Made by a program: the position numbers and the translations under genes. The notes beneath the pieces were generated by a model. The model had not been told where the DNA came from and did not search any database. It was given only the letters and a program-made list of their open reading frames with translations. Of a DNA stretch of 12,248 nucleotides, positions 8,308 through 12,248 are shown piece by piece. Source of the stretch: Hirudo medicinalis (lineage: Eukaryota > Annelida > Clitellata > Hirudinida > Hirudinidae); contig MPNW01000616.1 in NCBI GenBank assembly GCA_011800805.1, forward strand, positions 1-12,248, in the 5' to 3' direction. The number at the start of each line of letters is the position of its first letter. The stretch's first letter is position 1.

Positions 8308-9500
8308 CAACTTAAAAGTTACCTTAATGCCACTGCTAACATTCAGCTGGAACTATCGAGGAAGGATAGAGAGAATGCAGAAGCACTCTGGAAGGAGGAC
8401 AAAAAGAGATTAGAATCAGAGTGTCACAAGCTAGAGACCCTGGTGAAGGATATGAGGTCAGAGTTTGAGAGGTTAAGGGTCAAGAAAGAAGAGGAACTGG
8501 AATCTCTGAGGACTTCCATGAAGGCAGACGAGGTTGGATTGAGTGCAATGAAAGTTCATGTTGGACTTTTATCGTGCACTGGGAAGTAATGACTGTCATC
8601 GACAGGCTCAGAGACGTTCTTCGTTCGAGGAGAGACTGCATGAGATCGAGAGATCCCGTGACGACCTGCAAATGACCTTGACAAAGGTCATGGGTGAGAA
8701 GTCAAATCTGGCAATTGAACTCGACCTGGCGAAGCGGACGATTTCCGAGCTTCAGCAGGTAGGAGATGATGGTCTAGTAGTATTGATGGTGGTGGTGATG
8801 ATGATGATGGTTATGATGGCTATGATTACAAAGCTGATGATGATGCTACAGGAGCTGATTCTCAAGCAAAGAGAAAAGATGGAGGAAATATCCAAGTTGA
8901 GAAGTGAGGCAGCCAACCGCATCAAAGATTTAGAGCAGGAGGTCAGGACCAGGGACGGAAAGTTGAAAGGTCACATTGACTATCATCATCATCATCATCA
9001 TCATCATTATCATCATCATCATCATCATCTAAAGTTATCTTGGTAGCCACTTTTTTTTATTGTTTTATTGCTGCTTATCGCACTACTTCAACTGAGGCTA
9101 AGTGGTTAGTTTCATCATCATCATAATCATCATCGTCATCACATTTATGATTTCGTAAGGTTATGCTGAGTACTTGATATAAATTTCTTTTTTAATTCGT
9201 TTAACCTGATCACGGTCACGATTATATTATGCTAATGTGGTACCTATTTTTTTACATTTATGATCTGAGTGAGTGAGTGAGTGAGTGAGTGAGTGAGTGA
9301 GTGAAGGACTAAACAGAGATGTGACTTCTGATGTGACAATGTGATCGATTGATCTCATTACAGATGCACAACAAGAGATGCAGATGCTGAGGGCCAGGTT
9401 TAAATGTCTGAGGGAGTTGGACGTACAGCATTCGACCACCCTCCAACTTGTCGCCCAGAATTTGGTGGCACGTGAAGTCACGACCGCCGGAGCGTCATGA
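4064..9500 (+). CDS. LRRC45: Leucine-rich repeat-containing protein 45 (17 exons, complete)
   Basis: LRRC45 is a centrosome-linker protein at centriole proximal ends that works with C-Nap1 and rootletin in centrosome cohesion, and it also acts at basal bodies during ciliogenesis (family knowledge). Exons: 4064-4161, 4311-4465, 4587-4648, 4897-4967, 5083-5261, 5408-5536, 5728-5807, 6194-6252, 6580-6657, 6744-6879, 7281-7358, 7557-7668, 7986-8056, 8347-8532, 8606-8758, 8852-8969, 9364-9500 (TGA). The total is 1902 nt, 633 residues plus stop; human is about 670. Every border is GT/AG and every phase matches. Residues 35-230 are leucine-rich repeats, e.g. KLSIIGNSIRGEG, LCLDQNSLG, VLDLQNNMI, DLRFNRIGLIGGRAIL, LLLDGNDIPRDVLSAI. 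Residues from about 279 to 610 form a Glu/Lys/Leu coiled coil starting at NELSDVLQERK, matching the human NER-containing segment. Residues 240-278 (exons 7-8) do not resemble the usual linker, so these two exons are less certain. A SINE-like insertion lies in intron 10 and GAT repeats in many introns. Confidence 0.92.
5575..5594. repeat. (GAT)n tract in LRRC45 intron 6
   Basis: About seven GAT units start 38 nt after the donor of the 191 nt intron 6. Read in frame with exon 6, the tract would encode a run of aspartates before a stop near 5647. Confidence 0.9.
5808..6193 (+). repeat. LRRC45 intron 7 with degenerate GAT array
   Basis: This is a 386 nt intron with a GTGAGT donor. Its first 90 nt (about 5816-5891) are an imperfect GAT/GAC array; the rest is unique AT-rich sequence. 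I searched it for a missing LRRC45 coiled-coil linker exon and found no acceptable candidate in any + frame. Confidence 0.7.
6253..6579 (+). repeat. LRRC45 intron 8 with (ATT)n/(GTT)n array
   Basis: This is a 327 nt intron. An imperfect ATT/GTT array spans about 6466-6522, ending near 57 nt before the acceptor at 6578-6579. The rest holds nothing I recognise. Confidence 0.75.
6974..7168 (+). mobile_element. tRNA-derived SINE-like insertion in LRRC45 intron 10
   Basis: A tRNA-like head has an A-box-like TGGCCGAATGG at 6972-6982, close to the D-arm of Leu/Ser-type tRNAs, and a B-box-like GTTCGCAAC at 7031-7039 (one mismatch to GTTCRANNC). A body follows with GGCGCTATATAAATGG near 7075-7090, a phrase typical of SINE bodies, then an A-rich AAATACAAATACAAA end. 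The 8-mer AACAGTTG flanks it on both sides (6966-6973 and 7169-7176) and looks like a target-site duplication. The head lacks a convincing acceptor stem, so either the 5' end is truncated or the duplication is partly fortuitous. It lies in sense orientation in the 401 nt intron 6880-7280; the rest of that intron is plain. Confidence 0.6.
7364..7455. repeat. Degenerate GAT/GGT array in LRRC45 intron 11
   Basis: The array begins only about five bases after the donor at 7359 and fills about half of the 198 nt intron 11. Units are GATGAT interrupted by GGT and GTT variants. Confidence 0.9.
7669..7985 (+). repeat. LRRC45 intron 12 with GAT/GGT array
   Basis: This is a 317 nt intron whose donor is itself in the repeat (GTGATGGTGG). 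The array occupies about 7669-7735 and has eight or nine uninterrupted GAT units near 7696-7720. The remaining 250 bases are unique AT-rich sequence ending in an A tract near 7957-7966 and a TTTCTTCTGCAG acceptor; I see nothing else in it. Confidence 0.85.
8091..8113. repeat. (ATC)n tract in LRRC45 intron 13
   Basis: A short ATC array in opposite orientation to the GAT tract at 8273-8307 of the same intron. The two could pair in the pre-mRNA across about 160 nt. Confidence 0.85.
8273..8307. repeat. (GAT)n tract, uninterrupted, in LRRC45 intron 13
   Basis: About 11-12 perfect GAT units lie about 40 nt before the exon 14 acceptor at 8346. In one frame it reads as a methionine run; this is not coding. 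Confidence 0.9.
8759..8851 (+). repeat. LRRC45 intron 15, made almost wholly of degenerate GAT/GGT repeat
   Basis: This is a 93 nt intron with GTAGGA donor and CTACAG acceptor. Nearly all of it is GAT, GGT and GCT variants. Its length is a multiple of three and it has no stop in the reading frame of exons 15 and 16, so retention would insert 31 residues rich in Met and Val. Confidence 0.8.
8970..9363 (+). repeat. LRRC45 intron 16 with (ATC)n and (GAGT)n arrays
   Basis: This is a 394 nt intron. It holds an ATC array at 8982-9030 (about 16 units, one interruption), a second degenerate ATC array at 9112-9140, and a tetranucleotide GAGT array at 9266-9304 (about 9.5 units) that ends about 58 nt before the acceptor. 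Between them is AT-rich unique DNA. Confidence 0.85.
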
Positions 9501-9790
9501 ACTGCAGCAGCCATTGCCGCCAACAAATCAGCTGCCAATCCGATTGTACCTTTTCGTGGTCTTAGATTGCTTTGCTAGATGCCGACTTGTTCGTGTTTAT
9601 TGTTTACATGAATATTTATAATAATGTTTAATAATCATTTTACTTTTCTAATCCATTTACTGTGAATCGTTGGGTCTGCGTGTGGGATTGAGTCTCCATG
9701 GTGACGAGGTAACATTGTGTCCCACCTTGTGAACCTGGAGCAGCATGTCACATTCACATTCAGACTTTCTTTGTTGAAGGTTTCATCTGT
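9501..9790 (+). other. LRRC45 3' UTR and flank
   Basis: This follows the TGA at 9498-9500 with no further coding signal. No AATAAA appears close by; the nearest plausible signal is ATTAAA at 10001-10006. The extent of the 3' UTR therefore cannot be fixed. Confidence 0.4.
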
Positions 9791-9866
9791 GCATGTGTGT
9801 GTGCGTGCGTGTGTGTGTGCGTGTGTGTGTGCGTGCGTGTGTGTGCGTGTGTGTGTGCGTGTGTGT
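9791..9866. repeat. Compound (TG)n / (CG) purine-pyrimidine tract
   Basis: About 76 bases of alternating purine and pyrimidine, mostly TG with regularly spaced CG steps. Such tracts can adopt Z-DNA under negative supercoiling (established knowledge). It lies about 290 nt downstream of the LRRC45 stop. Confidence 0.9.
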
Positions 9867-10000
9867 TCTGTAGTAATATGTTTGTTTATATTACTAACTA
9901 GAGTTGTTGATGTTGTCGTGGTGTTCGTGAGTTCAAACGTTGGAAAGAAGCTGACGAGGCTTCTTCAGGCTGTTGAAGTTCTGCTGATTTTTGGAGGGAA

Positions 10001-10006
10001 ATTAAA
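10001..10006 (+). terminator. Possible LRRC45 polyadenylation signal (ATTAAA)
   Basis: ATTAAA is the most common variant of the poly(A) signal and sits about 500 nt after the LRRC45 stop. A single hexamer in AT-rich DNA is weak evidence. Confidence 0.25.
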
Positions 10007-10079
10007 ATTGTAAATTATTACGCATAAATGTGCTGGCAGTGTAATCGATTATTACAACAGTAACTTAGTTACAATGGTT

Positions 10080-10730
10080 AGCGATAGGTGATGATGAGTA
10101 ACTCAGTAGCGATAGTTACTGATGATGATAGTGATGACTAATATGTGATGATGAATGATCAAAAGTGGTAATAAGTAGTAGCTATCGGAAGCTGGAAGCG
10201 CTTCAGAGTGAAGCGAGATGCTGAATCATCCATCAGCTGCACTTGACGAAGGCACTACTTATATTTTGCAGCCTCCATCCCACACAAGAAGATGATGATG
10301 GTGGTGATGATGATGATGATGACCATCTCGACCATTTGATCTGGTGTTATCGATTCGCCAATAGCACGACGACGGCGATGATGATGATGATGATGATGAT
10401 GTCGACAGTTAGATTGTGGCACCTAATGAATTTTAATGGATCTTTGGCATTCAGTCGTAAATTGAAGTTATGTTCTGAAGACAAAGCATTGTAAACATTT
10501 CAAGGCCTCCATGATTCAAAGACTCTGAACCATCGAGGCTAGGACTTGGTAAGCAAGAACAGCTTTGTAAATAGACTGACGCCGAGTAGAGATGATGATG
10601 ATGGTATTGACTAATCGGCAATGCTGGTGTTAATTAAAGCACTGGTTACAATATTAACGCCAATGTCCTGGCGGATTATCAACTCCAGCAGACGGTATAG
10701 TGAGTGTGTGGGATAACTTTGCATCCATTA
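10080..10730. repeat. Intergenic stretch with several GAT arrays
   Basis: GAT-type arrays occur at about 10090-10150 (degenerate), 10291-10322, 10376-10401 and 10591-10604. A perfect 7 bp inverted repeat, CGCTTCA-GAG-TGAAGCG, is at 10199-10215. Open frames here are read-throughs of these arrays and I do not call a gene. Confidence 0.75.
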
Positions 10731-10733
10731 GTT

Positions 10734-10768
10734 TCCTCCTTGTACGAGTCTAGTACGACTAAGGAGGA
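10734..10768. repeat. Imperfect inverted repeat / hairpin
   Basis: TCCTCCTT at 10734-10741 pairs with AAGGAGGA at 10761-10768, and AGTC (10747-10750) pairs with GACT (10757-10760), leaving a five-base bulge (GTACG) and a six-base loop. GTACGA also repeats directly inside. No flanking element is recognisable. Confidence 0.6.
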
Positions 10769-10978
10769 CATCGCCTGCAATTGCTCTGCGAAAGATCGTA
10801 ACTTGTGGAGACTTTTCAGTCATGTTTGTCGACCCAGGCGTATCTAGAGACGAACAATTTATTGAACTGACAAGCAGAAGATGAGAGCGTTGATATATAA
10901 TTGTGTGAGTTAATTATGGTCACTGCTGAACGGTTTTACGAGCATCTGAATAATTTGAGCATGAGTCAGAATGACAAA

Positions 10979-10979
<1 letters not shown>

Positions 10980-11021
<42 letters not shown>
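10980..11021. repeat. (AAT)n microsatellite
   Basis: About 14 uninterrupted AAT/TAA units. Perfect arrays of this length are usually polymorphic. Confidence 0.95.
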
Positions 11022-12030
11022 CCTTCCAATTAGATCACAACAGATGCACCATGTTCAAAGGTCGCGAACTTTTTGTCGTGTCGTCTGCCCAGGTCAAGTG
11101 GGTAGGGGGTTTGTAGTACCAGAGTTCGTTTTCGCCGGCAAAAGCAAATATTTGCTTCTAATTGTATCCATTCGTCAATGAACCTCTGAAAGGTCGTGCA
11201 GATGTTATGATCTTCCCGTCTTTATTTACTAACCGAGCGTCTAATAATAGCAACCAATGAGCATTAGTGCCATTGTAAATCGTAAAAGGAGGACTTATTT
11301 ACAAGTTTACAGGTGCGCAGTAAAAATTGTTATCATAACTTCGAGTTGCCGAGTTGCACAGCTACAGCAATAGCTGGCATGGCATTGAACATCCCTAACA
11401 TAAAAACGTTGTGCTCAGTTCATGGCAATGGTTTTTTGATTGCTAATAACCTGGAGAATTCAAAGTCAACTTATGTCACGGAAAAGACTTCTAAATACCT
11501 TTAAAAGGTCATGCTTGATCGGTTTTTCTGATCTTAGATTTCAAATTTCAGAAAATAACTGAAGCAAAACGAAAGATCTCGACAGAAAAAAAAAACCAAA
11601 AAGAACTCAAACAAATAAATAAATGCCACCGCGTTCAAAATTCGACAGCAAAAGTCAATTCGTTACGCATGTGCGCGCATCACGCTAACTACGGCGATGA
11701 AAGATGATGAACTGAGCTGTGCTTCCACGACCTAGTGCGATTACATGCTATAATGCTCGTGAGAGACAGCGGTCTTAACCAGTGGAGCGTGTGGTAGCAC
11801 AATTTGTCATTGTCCTCGTCATGACGCAACTAATAAATAACATTGCTTACCAGCCATGCATTCACATCGTGCATTCCAGCATTCACGAGATGATTTCTTT
11901 CGGTTCTAGCGTTTTGTATCGAGCGTTAATGCGAGCTTAAACAAAAATTTGAAAAAAAAAACCGATTGTGCATAATTTTTATGAACATTATAATTCAAAT
12001 ATTATATAATATATTTTATATATGTTTATA
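11022..12030. other. Intergenic DNA without recognised features
   Basis: About 1 kb with no ORF that resembles a protein, no tRNA-like fold and no splice-supported coding pattern on either strand. AATAAA strings at about 11612-11622 and 11832 are isolated. A open frame at 11313-11504 has no recognisable motifs. Confidence 0.5.
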
Positions 12031-12112
12031 ATTCAAAGCATCTTAGAGAATATTTGTCTCCCTTCAATGCAGCTCTGTAATGTAAACTGAATGTTTGAGC
12101 CCACATTCCAAG

Positions 12113-12139
12113 AAGAAGAAGAAGAATAAGAATAAGAAG
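12113..12139 (+). repeat. AAG/AATAAG simple repeat, possible non-LTR 3' tail
   Basis: AAGAAG units grade into AATAAG units. Some non-LTR retrotransposon families end in short tandem tails of this type. The 80 bases before it (TGTAATGTAAACTGAATG and following) have the look of such a 3' UTR, but this is only an impression. Confidence 0.5.
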
Positions 12140-12248
12140 GTCCCTGCCCACGTTGGAATCCCTGGCAATGAGAAAGCTGATGCATTAGCAAAGCCGCCAC
12201 TACCAGGGAACAGATAGACCGCTGGATACCAGCGTCTATCAAGGATGT
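12140..12248 (+). pseudogene. Non-LTR retrotransposon RNase H fragment (decayed, runs off window)
   Basis: In frame from 12140 the translation is VPAHVGIPGNEKADALAK, the C-terminal signature of the RNase H domain carried by I- and jockey-type non-LTR retrotransposons: the catalytic His in the PAH motif and the last catalytic Asp in the NEKAD motif are both present. RNase H removes RNA from the RNA/DNA hybrid during reverse transcription. The frame then meets TAG at 12215-12217, while similarity appears to continue in another frame from about 12193, consistent with a one-base deletion. No reverse transcriptase is in the window; upstream is simple repeat, so the fragment is 5'-truncated or chimeric. 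Confidence 0.75.

Noticed and set aside
8242..8346. Methionine-run N-terminus preceding exon 14
   Set aside because: The run is the intronic (GAT)n array; a clean ATTCAG acceptor at 8346 and matching phase place the exon start at 8347.
9227..9538. Minus-strand frame with Leu/Thr/His/Ser repeats
   Set aside because: It is the antisense of LRRC45 exon 17 and the GAGT array.
5575..10401. CRISPR-like or satellite array suggested by recurrent GATGATGAT blocks
   Set aside because: Units are trinucleotides without fixed spacers, and the setting is a eukaryotic intron-rich locus.
10243..10494. Possible small protein or LRRC45 downstream exon after TTTTGCAG at 10270
   Set aside because: LRRC45 already ends in phase with a stop at 9500, and the frame here is largely GAT repeat.
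11313..11504. 63-codon frame
   Set aside because: No recognisable domain, no codon or splice evidence, and length expected by chance in 1 kb of intergenic DNA.
12033..12242. Minus-strand frame with a signal-peptide-like start
   Set aside because: It is the antisense of the RNase H fragment and the AAG repeat (Ser run).

Overview
The window is animal nuclear DNA. It has short introns with GT/AG borders, dense GAT/ATC-type simple repeats, SINE-like and non-LTR retroelement debris, and orthologues of metazoan genes. A lophotrochozoan such as an annelid or mollusc is my guess from texture alone; no single marker in the window proves a phylum.

Layout, left to right. (1) 1-1565, + strand: the last five coding exons of MTHFR (5,10-methylenetetrahydrofolate reductase), covering its C-terminal SAM-responsive regulatory domain. 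(2) 1566-2375: a convergent 3'-UTR/intergenic gap. (3) 2376-3518, - strand: a complete three-exon gene for a 313-residue four-pass membrane protein of the claudin/PMP22 superfamily, with an unusually long basic N-terminal tail. (4) 3519-4063: a 545 bp head-to-head intergenic region that probably serves two divergent promoters. (5) 4064-9500, + strand: a complete 17-exon LRRC45 gene of 633 codons (N-terminal leucine-rich repeats, then a long coiled coil), which encodes a centrosome-linker and ciliary basal-body protein. All 16 junctions keep phase and the summed length is an exact multiple of three. Intron 10 carries a tRNA-derived SINE-like insertion, and many introns consist largely of degenerate GAT repeats. 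(6) 9501-12248: no convincing host gene; it holds the LRRC45 3' UTR, a TG/CG tract, GAT and AAT arrays, two hairpins and, at the right edge, a decayed RNase H fragment of a non-LTR retrotransposon.

The genes are unrelated in function (folate metabolism, membrane protein, centrosome cohesion) and form an ordinary animal gene neighbourhood rather than an operon or accessory system. I found no novel defence or mobile system. The points most worth a second look are the divergent Cys/His-containing linker in LRRC45, a 93 nt stop-free intron made of GAT repeat, repeat tracts starting at splice donors, the long-tailed claudin-like protein and the SINE and retroelement remnants.
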